This document shows positions 1 to 10,400 of a stretch of 64,000 nt of DNA, in pieces. The notes beneath the pieces were generated by a model. The model saw only the letters and a list, made by a program, of their open reading frames with translations, ran no database searches and was not told where the DNA came from. Position numbers and translations under genes: made by a program. The first letter of the stretch is position 1. Each line of letters starts with the position of its first letter. This DNA comes from Caldanaerobius polysaccharolyticus DSM 13641 (GTDB taxonomy: Bacteria > Bacillota > Thermoanaerobacteria > Thermoanaerobacterales > Caldanaerobiaceae), in the NCBI RefSeq assembly GCF_000427425.1, contig NZ_KE386493.1, positions 70,711 to 134,710 of the forward strand, read 5' to 3'.

Positions 1-828
1 ACAAAGCCTTTATCTCGTTTGAGGACACTAATGAAAGAGGTTACCAAAGGGAACTTTGATGTTAGCGTGGAGATTAAAGGGAATGACGAGGTATCTCAAT
101 TGGAGGCCAGTTTTAATAGCATGGTCAGACAAATCGATGCTCTTATAAAACAGTTAAATGAGGAACATCGGATACGTGAAAGGACACACCTGGAAGTTTT
201 GCAGGCTCAAATAAACCCTCACTTTCTCTTCAACACTTTAAACGCGATAAAATGGATGGCTAAAATGAACGGTGCCGACAATGTGAGCAAGATGATCGCG
301 GATTTGGGCAAATTATTGGAAACAACATTGAGCAATACCGAGGAGATGATACCGCTGTCAGAGGAAATTGACTGCGTTGAAAGGTATGTATCTTTACAAA
401 AAATGCGTTATGGGGATAAATTTGACGTCAGATACGAGATCGCCGATGATATTTTGCAATACAAAGTGCCGTGCCTTATACTTCAGCCACTGGTTGAAAA
501 TGCCATAATACATGCCTTTGAAGATGTAGATCGCGGAGGGCTTATTGTCATAAAAGGATACGTACAAGGCGATGATATTTTGATTGAGGTTATTGACAAC
601 GGAAAGGGCATACCTGAAGGCAGGTTAAAAGAACTGCTAGACAATAATTACGATCGCAAAAGCCGGTTTAACAATATAGGGCTGAAAAATGTAAACGAGC
701 GAATTTCGTTGTACTATGGCAGCAATTATGGGTTGACAATGGACAGCAAGCAAGGCATTGGCACTACTATTAAATTGAGGTTGCCGGTTAAGGAGGAGAT
801 ACTTAATGGTAAAAGTGGTAATAGTTGA
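1..828 (+). CDS. Sensor histidine kinase, YesM type (5' end outside window)
   Basis: The reading frame is open to base 1, so the N-terminal sensor and membrane part lies outside the window. What remains is the end of a HAMP linker (about the first 50 residues), the His_kinase family block with the phosphoacceptor in NPHFLFNTLNAIKW, and a HATPase_c domain with the N box (QPLVENAIIHAF) and G box (DNGKGIPEG). This is the YesM/LytS-like membrane kinase family, which phosphorylates an AraC-type response regulator. The partner follows at once: its ATG lies 23 bases before this gene's stop. Context suggests it senses extracellular or periplasm-side sugar and controls the mannan operon downstream; that role is inferred. 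Confidence 0.93.
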   Translation, partial: TKPLSRLRTLMKEVTKGNFDVSVEIKGNDEVSQLEASFNSMVRQIDALIKQLNEEHRIRERTHLEVLQAQINPHFLFNTLNAIKWMAKMNGADNVSKMIADLGKLLETTLSNTEEMIPLSEEIDCVERYVSLQKMRYGDKFDVRYEIADDILQYKVPCLILQPLVENAIIHAFEDVDRGGLIVIKGYVQGDDILIEVIDNGKGIPEGRLKELLDNNYDRKSRFNNIGLKNVNERISLYYGSNYGLTMDSKQGIGTTIKLRLPVKEEILNGKSGNS

Positions 829-2434
829 TGACGAGGTATTGGTAAGGTTGGGAATAAGGACTACTATTGATTGGAATAAGTACGGCTTTGATATCGTAGG
901 AGAAGCTGACAACGGCTTAAAAGCGCTGGAAGTTGTAAAGGAGACCAAGCCTGATGTGGTATTGGTTGATATACGCATGCCTAAAATGGACGGCCTGACC
1001 TTTATAAAAAAATTAAAATCGGAATTTCCGCAGGTAAAAACGGTCATATTAAGCTGCTATAATGACTTTGAATACGTGCGAGAGGCCATGCGCCTGGGTG
1101 CGTTGGACTACATACCTAAGTTGTCCATGGATGCTGAGGATTTAATAAAGGTCATGGAATCAGTAAAGGCCAAAATCGAGGAAGAGAGGTTAAGGCGCGA
1201 TGAGGTTGTAAGATTGCAGCAACTGGTAAAGACCAATATCCACGATATACGCAGCAAGTATTTTAACGATTTGATTGATTCTGACTCGTCTATTGGCATT
1301 TCAGATAATGAAATGAAGGCTTTACAATTAAGGCTAACGGGTGATAAATACGTAGTTCTGTGCATGAAAGTGGATGGATGTGATTCTCCCCATAAAATGA
1401 TTGCTGCTGAGGGACACCTGTTCAAACTATCTGTTATAAATCTGCTTGATGAAATGACAAATAAGGAAGATTTATGTGGCAACACCTTTGCCAGGGATGA
1501 TAAGGAGTTTGCTGTCTTAATGTGTTTTAACGGTGAAAAAGTTGATACTATTTTAAAAAGTGTAAAAGAGTTGGCCCAGCATATAGTAGATATGTTTAAG
1601 CTGTATATGGGAATGTCTATATCTGTTGGCATAAGCGATGTCTTTGAGGATATTAAAGATGTAAAAAATAGATATAAAGAGGCTTCATTAGCTGTGGAGT
1701 CAAGGATTTATACAGGCGAAGGTAGCATTGTCTATTGCGGTGATGTACTCCCGTACGAAGAAGCTATGGTTTACAGTGGTGATAAAGAGAAAAGGCTCAG
1801 AGATGCACTGGAAGAAAACCGAATAGATGAGGCCTATAAAATTATATATAATCTGCTGGATCAGGTGCGAGCAAGTCATAGGATATCACCTTCAAGGGTT
1901 AAAAAAGAGGTAAAGGATATTATCCACACCTTTGCCAGCGTAATAAAACAGGTAGGAGGAGATATAGAAAACATAAAAGATGACAGCGGGAATAATCCTG
2001 AGAAGTCTATTGAATGCTGCGTTACGTTAGATGAGATGATGTCGTGGTTTTACGATTTTATAGGCAGATACTCTTTATATATGGATGAACTGAAAAAACA
2101 AAGGTACGGTAAGGATGTAAGCCGCGCCATTGATTATATAAGCTCACACTATATGGAGGGTATAACTCTTGAAGACGTGGCCAATTATGTAAAAATGAAT
2201 GAATCTTATTTTTGCCATTTATTTAAAAAGGAGACAGGAAGAAATTTTACAGAATTTCTTAACTCTTTGAGGGTGGAAAAGGCCAAAGAATTTTTCAGGA
2301 CAGATGATTTAAGCGTGTATGAGGTCGCTGAAAAAGTGGGCTTTGCCAATGTCAGTTATTTCAGCAAGGTGTTCAAGACTTTTGTAGGTGTCAGTCCGCT
2401 GGAATACAAAAAGTTATATAAAAAAAGTTCATAA
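806..2434 (+). CDS. Response regulator with AraC-type DNA-binding domain (YesN type)
   Basis: 542 residues. An N-terminal receiver domain carries the acidic pocket (VDDE, residues 7-10) and the phosphorylatable Asp55 in LVDIRMP. A long central region (about 130-430) has the helical and cyclase-like layout usual in YesN-type regulators. The C-terminal 105 residues are a double helix-turn-helix AraC domain (ISSHYMEGITLEDVA, then VAEKVGFANVSYFSKVFK). The start at 806 has an AGGAGGAG site at 791-798 and overlaps the kinase gene, so the two are translationally coupled. It probably activates the sugar operon starting at 2697; this is inferred from adjacency, which is typical of the YesMN/LplABC arrangement. 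Confidence 0.94.
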   Translation: MVKVVIVDDEVLVRLGIRTTIDWNKYGFDIVGEADNGLKALEVVKETKPDVVLVDIRMPKMDGLTFIKKLKSEFPQVKTVILSCYNDFEYVREAMRLGALDYIPKLSMDAEDLIKVMESVKAKIEEERLRRDEVVRLQQLVKTNIHDIRSKYFNDLIDSDSSIGISDNEMKALQLRLTGDKYVVLCMKVDGCDSPHKMIAAEGHLFKLSVINLLDEMTNKEDLCGNTFARDDKEFAVLMCFNGEKVDTILKSVKELAQHIVDMFKLYMGMSISVGISDVFEDIKDVKNRYKEASLAVESRIYTGEGSIVYCGDVLPYEEAMVYSGDKEKRLRDALEENRIDEAYKIIYNLLDQVRASHRISPSRVKKEVKDIIHTFASVIKQVGGDIENIKDDSGNNPEKSIECCVTLDEMMSWFYDFIGRYSLYMDELKKQRYGKDVSRAIDYISSHYMEGITLEDVANYVKMNESYFCHLFKKETGRNFTEFLNSLRVEKAKEFFRTDDLSVYEVAEKVGFANVSYFSKVFKTFVGVSPLEYKKLYKKSS

Positions 2435-2527
2435 AAATCTAAAAAAATTTTTATTCATGTAATATCGTTTTCATATCTATGTAAAAGCGCCATAATTATT
2501 TCCAAATATATTGTGATTTTTAATAAA

Positions 2528-2583
2528 AAGCGTTTATTTATAATACGCTTCTACGGTCTTAAAATAAATAGTGAAAACGTTCA
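2528..2583 (+). promoter_or_regulatory. Candidate promoter and operator region of the mannan operon
   Basis: In the 262-base gap before the binding-protein gene there is a TATAAT at 2539-2544 without a good -35. It is enclosed by a dyad, AAGCGT at 2528-2533 and ACGCTT at 2545-2550. Further on, TGAAAACGTTCA (2572-2583) has a CG-centred core resembling, but not matching, a CcpA/LacI-family operator. A weak -35 is what one expects of an activator-dependent promoter. Function is inferred. Confidence 0.35.
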
Positions 2584-2696
2584 GGGAATTCTTTTAAAAT
2601 AATATGAAAAAAGTAAAGAAAGAAAGGAGGTATCAGTAGGGTGAGGTAGGCGTTTTGATTTATGTGCAACTTATATTTATACAAGGGGGAATTTAA

Positions 2697-4376
2697 GTGA
2701 AGGGTAAAAAGATAGTGACTTTTTTTATCTTGGGTTTGTTTTTGATTACCATACTCTTATCAGGTTGCAAGAGCTCCAATAAACAGGCTAATGCTACTAA
2801 AAGCAGCGCTAAGAGTGAAAGCAGCAAGGAGATAAAAACGTTTACGCTATATGTAGGAGATTCAAACCAGAAGCCCATTGACCTTTCTGCTACGCCTGTG
2901 GGGAAAAAGCTCACAGAGTTAACTGGAGTCAAACTGAAAACCAGCTACATTGTAGGCAGCGATGAAAAGACAAAGGCAAATCTCATGATAACAGGAGGAG
3001 ACCTGCCTGATCTGATAGATCCCCACAACGAGTATCAAACCTTTAGGGATGCAGGGGTTTTGGTACCTCTTGATGACTACATAGAGAAGTACGGTAAAAA
3101 CATAAAAAAGTGGTACAGCCCGCAAGATCTCAACAAGATGAAAGATCCTAAAGACGGGCACATTTACTACTTAACTCCTTTCAGGAAAAGCACTACGCTT
3201 CTTTACCCCAATTCTGGTTTTTACTTACCAATGGCGGTGCTAAAGGAAGCTGGATGGCCTAAGGTAACCTCACTGGATCAGTATTTTAACATAATCGAAG
3301 ATTACGTTAAAAAACATCCCACGTACAATGGCCAGCCCACTATAGGGTTTACGGCCGATACGGATAACTGGCGAATTTACGTGCTTATCAATGTACCCAG
3401 TTACCTGGCAGGCAACCCCAATACTGGCGGCGTATGGGTAGATGACAATTACAACGCTCATTCATTTGCGTTAACCCAGTGGGCCCACGATTACTACAAA
3501 AAGCTCAACGAGGAGTGGAATAAGGGCATTGTTGACAAGCAGATGTTTACCAGAAATTATGACTCTTACAAATCGCTGATCGCCTCAGGAAGGCTCATAG
3601 GCTTTTACGATGAGAGATGGCAGATACAGGATGCTATCAACGCTTTAGAGCAGCAAAAGATGTATGACAGAGTGCCTTTTGCTATGCCGGTGGTATTTGA
3701 CGGCGTAACCAAGGAGGCTTATAACGGTATAAATATAACGGGCACAGGTGCTGGAGTATGCATAACCAAGAGCTGCAAGGACCCTGTGGCTGCGTTTAAA
3801 TTCCTTGATGCAATGGCCAGTGAAGAGGTATTGAAGTTGGTCAATTGGGGCTTTGAAGGGCAGGACTACACGGTTAAGGACGGCAAGATGTACATGACGC
3901 CTGAGCAATTAGCCAGGTTTAAAGATGCCAATTATACCCAGAAAGAAGGTATTGGATCGTTCTGGATATTCCCACACCCCGATGGAGGATCTAAGTTCTC
4001 AGACGGCAACTATGTATTCCCGCAGGATACTCCTGAATATATAAGCAGCGTATATAAGCCTTATGAGAAAGAAGTGCTACAAGCTTATAACCTGAAAAAC
4101 TTAGCAGATCTGATGGCTCCGCCGCTGGACACACCTTACGGCTATGTGTGGGATATAACCATACCCGACAGCGAACAGGAGATCAAGATCGCCCAGCAGA
4201 AGGCCTCTGATCTGACGAGAAAGTACGTGGCCAAGCTGATAATGGCAAAGCCAGGACAGTTTGAGTCCATATGGAAAGAGTATGTGGCTGAGATGAAAAA
4301 AGCGAAATACGACATAGGTGATGCGTACATTACCCAGCAGATTAAGAAGAGGGTACAGGAGTGGGGAAGTAAATAA
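2697..4376 (+). CDS. Sugar-binding lipoprotein of an ABC importer (mannan oligosaccharides likely)
   Basis: 559 residues, with a GTG start preceded by AAGGGGGA. A lipoprotein signal peptide ends in the lipobox LLSGC (Cys24), followed by a Ser/Lys/Asn-rich tether, so the protein is anchored to the outer face of the membrane. Size and pattern (GKKLTELTGVKLK, GDLPDLIDP, DAINALEQQ) fit the large LplA/YtcQ-type extracellular solute-binding family. It heads the operon with two matching permeases, a GH130 phosphorylase and a mannanase, so beta-1,4-manno-oligosaccharides are the likely ligand. I recall that a mannoside-binding protein of this species has been characterised, but cannot confirm that it is this one. 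Confidence 0.93.
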   Translation: MKGKKIVTFFILGLFLITILLSGCKSSNKQANATKSSAKSESSKEIKTFTLYVGDSNQKPIDLSATPVGKKLTELTGVKLKTSYIVGSDEKTKANLMITGGDLPDLIDPHNEYQTFRDAGVLVPLDDYIEKYGKNIKKWYSPQDLNKMKDPKDGHIYYLTPFRKSTTLLYPNSGFYLPMAVLKEAGWPKVTSLDQYFNIIEDYVKKHPTYNGQPTIGFTADTDNWRIYVLINVPSYLAGNPNTGGVWVDDNYNAHSFALTQWAHDYYKKLNEEWNKGIVDKQMFTRNYDSYKSLIASGRLIGFYDERWQIQDAINALEQQKMYDRVPFAMPVVFDGVTKEAYNGINITGTGAGVCITKSCKDPVAAFKFLDAMASEEVLKLVNWGFEGQDYTVKDGKMYMTPEQLARFKDANYTQKEGIGSFWIFPHPDGGSKFSDGNYVFPQDTPEYISSVYKPYEKEVLQAYNLKNLADLMAPPLDTPYGYVWDITIPDSEQEIKIAQQKASDLTRKYVAKLIMAKPGQFESIWKEYVAEMKKAKYDIGDAYITQQIKKRVQEWGSK

Positions 4377-4383
4377 TTGCCTT

Positions 4384-4426
4384 ATGTATAATGAAGTACA
4401 TCGTCGCGATGTACTTCATTATACAT
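4384..4426. other. Perfect 20-bp inverted repeat between binding-protein and permease genes
   Basis: Arms at 4384-4403 and 4407-4426 are exact reverse complements around a 3-base loop (TCG). No U-tract follows, so it is unlikely to be a full terminator. Strong hairpins at this position often stabilise the upstream mRNA or reduce readthrough, so that the binding protein is made in excess over the permeases. That role is inferred. Confidence 0.85.
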
Positions 4427-4451
4427 GAAATTAATATATGGAGGAGAGAAT

Positions 4452-5429
4452 ATGGCTGACATTTCCAGTAACTTAAACACAAATGCACAGATAGGAATTC
4501 CTGCCAATAAGGAGGACAGCAGAAAGATCTTTTATAAAAAGTTAAGGGAGCAGAAGGAACTGGTTTTTATCGTGCTTCCATTCTTGATATTGTTGCTCAT
4601 ATTCAGTTACATCCCATTGTGGGGTTGGATAATGGCATTTCAGGATTACAAGCCTGCATTGGGGATAAGGGGTTCTCAGTGGGTAGGCCTGCAGAACTTT
4701 AAAATGCTATTTGAGGATGCCACCTTTTATCAGGCTATAAGAAATACGCTGGGCATAAGCCTGTTAAAATACGTTATAGGTTTTGTGTCTTCTATTACAC
4801 TGGCAGTGCTTATAAACGAGGTGAGAAATATAAAATTTAAAAAGACCGTGCAGACCATATCTTATCTTCCCCACTTCGTCTCATGGGTTGTAGCTGCCAG
4901 TATAGTCCTTAATGTGCTATCGCCAGAGGGCATAATAAATGATATCCTCCTCAAGCTACACGTGGTCAAGGAATCTATAAACTTTATGGGCATACCACAG
5001 CTTTTCTGGCCTATCATGGCTATTTCTGATATGTGGAAGGAAGTTGGATGGAACTCCATCATATACCTCGCTGCTATGACCGCTATAGACAACGAACTGT
5101 ATGAGGCGGCGAGCATAGATGGAGCGGGAAGATTAAGGAAGATATTCTCTATCACGTTGCCTTCTATTGTGCCTACTATAAAAATACTGTTGATACTAAG
5201 CGCAGGATGGATATTAAACGCAGGGTTTGAACAGGTATTTTTGCTTTCAAACCCGATGGTAATAGACTATTCGCAGACCCTGGAGCTGTACGTGTACAAT
5301 TACGGTATACCTATGGGGAGATTCTCTTTCGCCACGGCTGCTGGCATATTTAATTCGGTGGTTTCTCTTGTGTTAGTTACATTTGCCAACAGGTTGTCAA
5401 AAGCCGTCAGCGGTGAAAGCGCGTTTTGA
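4452..5429 (+). CDS. ABC sugar permease, LplB type
   Basis: 325 residues from the ATG at 4452, which has GGAGGAG at 4440-4446; an in-frame ATG at 4425 lies inside the hairpin and has no ribosome site. Six hydrophobic segments follow a charged N terminus. The EAA loop, EAASIDGAGRLRKIFSITLP, contacts the ATPase in this family. It pairs with the permease at 5472 to form the import channel for the lipoprotein's ligand. No ATP-binding subunit is encoded in the window, as is usual for LplABC-type systems that share an MsmX-like ATPase encoded elsewhere. Confidence 0.94.
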   Translation: MADISSNLNTNAQIGIPANKEDSRKIFYKKLREQKELVFIVLPFLILLLIFSYIPLWGWIMAFQDYKPALGIRGSQWVGLQNFKMLFEDATFYQAIRNTLGISLLKYVIGFVSSITLAVLINEVRNIKFKKTVQTISYLPHFVSWVVAASIVLNVLSPEGIINDILLKLHVVKESINFMGIPQLFWPIMAISDMWKEVGWNSIIYLAAMTAIDNELYEAASIDGAGRLRKIFSITLPSIVPTIKILLILSAGWILNAGFEQVFLLSNPMVIDYSQTLELYVYNYGIPMGRFSFATAAGIFNSVVSLVLVTFANRLSKAVSGESAF

Positions 5430-5471
5430 GGCTTATTAGCCTCTAGATTGAGATTTCAGGAGGTTTTATAA

Positions 5472-6380
5472 ATGGCTGTAAAGACAAGAAAGATAAGCGG
5501 CAAGGCTGAGGATATAATTTTTGATACGGTCAATTACATCGTCCTTACAATCGTGATAATTGTGACATTGTATCCGTTTTTGAACGTACTGGCAGTGTCC
5601 TTTAACGACGCCATAGACTCTGTAAGGGGTGGAATCTACCTCTTTCCCAGGAAATTTACAACGTTCAATTATAAATCCATATTAACAGACCCACAGATAT
5701 ACAACGCCACCGTGATATCCGCGTTAAGAGCTATTATAGGTTCTGCGCTAAATGTTTTGTGTAGCATCGTCGTAGCCTACGCCATAAGCAGAAAGGACTT
5801 TGTGCTGAGGGGTATCATATCTAGGATATTCATATATTCCATGTACTTCAGCAGCGGTTTGATACCTTACTACCTGCTCATCAAAAACCTGCACCTTATG
5901 AACAATTTTCTGGTGTACATATTGCCCAGTATAGTAAGCGCGTGGAACATCATGGTAGTGAGAAGTTATATTGACGGGCTTCCGGTAAGTTTGATAGAAT
6001 CGGCAAAATTGGATGGCGCCAGCGAATTGAGGATCATATTTTCCATAATCTTTCCCTTGAGTGTTCCTGTTTTAGCCACTATTACGCTCTTTGTAGCGGT
6101 AGGCCAATGGAACTCGTGGTTTGACACCATGCTGTTTTGCTCGACCAATCCTCATTTGAGCACTTTACAGTACGAGCTTCAAAAGGTTTTACAATCGACC
6201 CAGCAGTTTTCCATGCAGGCTTCTTTTGACCAGGCTGTGGGGAATAAGTCCAGTGCTGTTACGCCTGAGAGCATAAGGGCCGCTATGACGATTGTGGCCA
6301 TAACCCCCATATTGTTTGTCTACCCGTTTTTACAGAAGTACTTTGTAAAAGGTCTAACCATTGGGGGAGTAAAAGGATGA
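5472..6380 (+). CDS. ABC sugar permease, LplC/YtcP type
   Basis: 302 residues; ATG with AGGAGG a few bases upstream. Six predicted membrane segments and an EAA-type loop (ESAKLDGASELRIIF), followed by the family's C-terminal ending in FVKGLTIGGVKG, which is typical of YtcP-like permeases. It forms the second half of the transmembrane channel with the product of 4452-5429. The gene lies 42 bases after the first permease gene and 33 bases before the GH130 gene, consistent with one transcript. Confidence 0.94.
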   Translation: MAVKTRKISGKAEDIIFDTVNYIVLTIVIIVTLYPFLNVLAVSFNDAIDSVRGGIYLFPRKFTTFNYKSILTDPQIYNATVISALRAIIGSALNVLCSIVVAYAISRKDFVLRGIISRIFIYSMYFSSGLIPYYLLIKNLHLMNNFLVYILPSIVSAWNIMVVRSYIDGLPVSLIESAKLDGASELRIIFSIIFPLSVPVLATITLFVAVGQWNSWFDTMLFCSTNPHLSTLQYELQKVLQSTQQFSMQASFDQAVGNKSSAVTPESIRAAMTIVAITPILFVYPFLQKYFVKGLTIGGVKG

Positions 6381-6413
6381 TATTTTATAATCAATAGGAA
6401 GGAGCGACGATGT

Positions 6414-7403
6414 ATGAGCAAACAGTTGATAGTCGGGGAGGCATTGCCCAATATACCGTGGCAGGATAGGCCAGCAGGGTGTAATGACGTAGTGTGGCGT
6501 TACCAGCAAAACCCGGTGATACCCAGAGACCTTATACCTTCATCCAACAGCATTTTTAACAGCGCTGTGGTGCCCTTTAACGGAGAATTCGCAGGGGTGT
6601 TCAGATGCGACACAAAAAGCCGCCAGATGGAGATACACAGCGGAAGGAGCAAGGACGGCCTTAACTGGGAGATAGACCATGAACGTATAAAATTTATATG
6701 CGACGATGAAGAGGTAAGCAGGTTTGTTTACGCCTACGATCCCAGGGTTTGCAAGATAGAGGACAGGTATTACATCACGTGGTGCAACGGATACCATGGC
6801 TATCCCACCATAGGCGTTGCGTATACCTACGACTTTAAAGAATTCTACCAGATGGAAAACGCCTTTTTGCCCTTTAACAGGAATGGTGTGCTGTTTCCGC
6901 GTAAGATAAAGGGTAAGTACGCGATGTTGAGCCGGCCTAGCGACAACGGGCATACGCCTTTTGGCGATATATTCTACAGCGAGAGCCCGGATATGGTGCA
7001 CTGGGGGCACCACAGGCACGTGATGTCGCCCAACAAGCCGTGGGAGAGCACCAAGATAGGAGCAGGTCCTGTGCCTATAGAGACGACGGAAGGCTGGTTG
7101 CTGTTCTACCATGGGGTTTTGACATCGTGCAACGGGTTTGTGTACAGCTTTGGAGCCGCTTTACTGGACTTAGATGAGCCGTGGAAGGTGATATACAGGG
7201 CATCGGATTACCTGCTGTCACCGCAAAAGCTGTACGAGTGCGTAGGGGATGTGCCCAATGTGGTATTTCCCACAGCGGCGTTGTACGATGCGCCCACGGG
7301 AAGGATAGCGATCTACTACGGAGCTGCGGATACGGTTACATGTCTTGCCTTCGCCAAAGTAGACGAAGTGATAGATTTTGTAAAATCCAATAACTCTCTG
7401 TGA
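6414..7403 (+). CDS. GH130 family beta-mannoside phosphorylase
   Basis: 329 residues, no signal peptide, so cytoplasmic. The five-bladed propeller family GH130 is recognisable from [41 protein letters not shown] (Asp109 is the likely general acid), [17 protein letters not shown] and [21 protein letters not shown]130 enzymes cleave beta-mannosides with phosphate to give mannose 1-phosphate, saving ATP. With a beta-1,4-mannanase and an oligosaccharide importer in the same operon, beta-1,4-manno-oligosaccharides are the probable substrate. Related thermophile GH130 enzymes act on beta-1,2-mannobiose, so linkage is not certain. Start ATG 6414 has AAGGAG upstream; an ATG at 6410 is in another frame. 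Confidence 0.92.
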   Translation: MSKQLIVGEALPNIPWQDRPAGCNDVVWRYQQNPVIPRDLIPSSNSIFNSAVVPFNGEFAGVFRCDTKSRQMEIHSGRSKDGLNWEIDHERIKFICDDEEVSRFVYAYDPRVCKIEDRYYITWCNGYHGYPTIGVAYTYDFKEFYQMENAFLPFNRNGVLFPRKIKGKYAMLSRPSDNGHTPFGDIFYSESPDMVHWGHHRHVMSPNKPWESTKIGAGPVPIETTEGWLLFYHGVLTSCNGFVYSFGAALLDLDEPWKVIYRASDYLLSPQKLYECVGDVPNVVFPTAALYDAPTGRIAIYYGAADTVTCLAFAKVDEVIDFVKSNNSL

Positions 7404-7424
7404 TTTAAGGCGGTGTTTGAAAAA

Positions 7425-10400
7425 ATGAAAAAAGTTTTGTCCAAGTTGATGGTTTTTGTAATGGTATTGACTGTTGCTTTAGGCAACGGTGTATTTATCG
7501 GTGACAAGCAGGCAAAAGCTGCCGGGACTTCCGGTGATGGGCGCTTTCACGTAGTGGGCAATAAAATCGTTGACCCCGATGGAAATGATTTTGTAATCAA
7601 AGGCGTGAACATCCAGGGATACCGCTCCTGGGAGAAGAGAAGCGTCCTTCAGGATGTTCATCTGATCGCTGATGTATGGAAATTTAATACAGTGAGGCTT
7701 AACTGCTTTATCGGGCAAAACAACTGGGGGGAGGGGACTGGCGCCAATAACGATATTGACGCCATCATTAAGGCCTTTACGGCTAAAAAAGTGGTAGTAG
7801 AAATTGACCTTCACGACACCACGGGGTATCCGCCATTGAGCAATCCTCCTCCAGCGCCAGGACAGCCCAGTTTAGATCAGGCTATTGCGTGGTTTAAGGA
7901 ATTGGCCGCTAAATACAAAGACAACCCTTATGTCTGGTTTAACACCATGAATGAGCCTGGCTCGTCTACCGCTCCGCTAGACCCACAGTGGAAAGTGGCT
8001 AATGAAGAGATCATTAAAGCCATAAGGTCTACAGGGGCAGACAATATTATAGTGGTGGATGGTTGGAGCTATGCCAACGAAGGCATTGAGCAAAACACAC
8101 CTACGGTAGATGAAAAGAGAAGCGCGGTTTTGACCTACGGTCAGGATCTGTTAAACGCGGACAGTGCTAAAAACACGATTTTTGCCTTTCACAACTATAA
8201 CGAAGGCGATATCCAGAAAAAAGTTGAAGATTACATAGACAGAGCTAATGCGAAGGGCTTGTACGTGTTCATGGAGGAATACGGCAAGGATTACAGCGAT
8301 GCCGCGAAAGAAGGCGTAAAGTCTGGCTTACAGGCAGTGATGAACAAAGGTGCCGGAAGGATATATTGGAACTGGGATGGTTACGATTTATACGATCTGA
8401 CTTCAGGTACCGGAAGGGGAAGCGGTTGGGAGATCAATAAAACCGATGGGTCCAAGCCCACTAATCTGAGCTGGGTAGGGGATAAGATATGGGATGACAA
8501 TCATGGGATTACGCCGACCTTTGATGATCAAAATCCCAAGGTGGATCTTGCTCTGGAGAGATTGATCGCCAATAACAACGGGTTTAAAGCAGGCGATAAA
8601 GTCCAGTTTACCACGTTTTTACGCAATTCAGGGGATTTGCCCATTGGAAAAGATAGCAAAGTCGTTGTCAAATTTTACGTAGATGGCGTGCAGCTGGGAG
8701 ATCCTGTGGAAATCAGCGGGGGAATAGCTGTAGGCCAGAGGATACCTGTAACGTCTCCCGAACTCACTGTTTCTAAGACCGATTTTACGGTAAAAGCTGT
8801 TATAGATAGTTCAAGTACCTATGCTGATGGTGCAGAGGATGCGGTTATTGAAAACAATTGGATTGAAGCCGCGTTTAATAGCACTGCTCCTTCTTCTGGC
8901 TATGAACTGGTTGTAACCGGGATAAAAATAACTCCTGATACGGTAAAGGAAAGAGATTATGTGCAGGCTCAGGTCACGGTTGCCAATCAGGGCCCTGAGG
9001 CCACACCTGTCACAAATATAATAGGATGGTTCTACGTCAACGGCTACTATTATACGTTAGATGACGCCGCTAAATCCTGTGCAGAACAGGACAATGTGAC
9101 CTTAAAACCGGGTGAGTCAATAACTTTAAGCACAAAGGTTAAATATAGGGCGGCGGCTCCTTTTAACTTTAGTTTTGTGCTGGAAAATTTATACGCTGAT
9201 GATCAGAACCAATCTAATAACTCCATTACAGTAAACGTGCCGGTTAAGATGGGCGAAGGCGGCGTAAACATGGTGAGCAACCCGGGCTTTGAAGACGGTC
9301 TGGACAGCTGGCAAGACTGGCAGCAGGACATGAGCGCAGTGCCAGAGGCGGCTCATAATGGCGCTTTGGGGCTTAAAATAGGTGGTGGAAAGGCAGCAGG
9401 CGGTGGGCAGGATATACCGTTAAAGCCCAATACCACTTATATCTTAGGGGCATGGGCTAAATTTGACAGCAAGCCTGCAGGGACGTTTGATGTGGTGGTA
9501 CAGTATCACTTAAAGGATGCAAACAATACCTATGTCCAGCACATTTTGAATTTTAACGAGACGGATTGGACATATAAGCAGCTGCTGTTTACTACACCCG
9601 ACGTATTCGGATCAACGCCGCAGCTGGCCCTTTGGAAAGGGGATACGTCAAAAGCCAACCTGTACGTGGATGATGTATATCTCGTGGAAGTTTCCAATTT
9701 AATAGTGAACGGAACAGCAGAGAACGGGATGGACGGATGGCCTGATTGGGGTTATCCGGTTAGCGCTGTACCTGAGGCCGCTTATGGGGGCACTAAGGGG
9801 TTTAAGCTGTCAGGCGGAAAACAGGCAGGAATGGGCCAGAAAGTCGCTTTAAAGCCCAATACCACTTATATCTTAGGGGCATGGGGTAAATTTACCGCTA
9901 AACCTGGTACTTACTGCGATGTCATAGTTCAGTATCACCTGAAGGACGCCAATAATACCTATGTGCAAAACATATTGAGGTTTACTGAAACGGACTGGAC
10001 TTATAAGCAGGTCGTATTTACCACCCCTGATGCATTTGGATCAGATCCAGAATTTGTGCTGTGGAAAGATGATGCGTCAAACGCCGATTTTTACGCCGAT
10101 AATATCACGCTCGTTGAAGTACCTTCCTCTATGGTCAATAAAGGCAGTATAGCGCCGAAATTTACTGATATATCAAGCAGTTGGGCAAAAAACGAGATAC
10201 AGGTTCTCGCATCTAAAAACATAATATCGGGTTATCCTGACGGTACATTTAAGCCTGACAAGAGAATAACGAGAGCTGAATTCGTATCCATGCTTGTAAA
10301 GGCCCTGGGGATAAAGCAAAGCATACCTGATGTCCCCACCTTCAGCGATGTCAACAAGGGAGATTGGTATTATGGTTTGGTGGAAGCCGCTAAGAGTACA

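Noticed and set aside
4425-4451. Upstream ATG for the first permease
   Set aside because: It lies in the arm of a hairpin and overlaps the ribosome site of ATG 4452.
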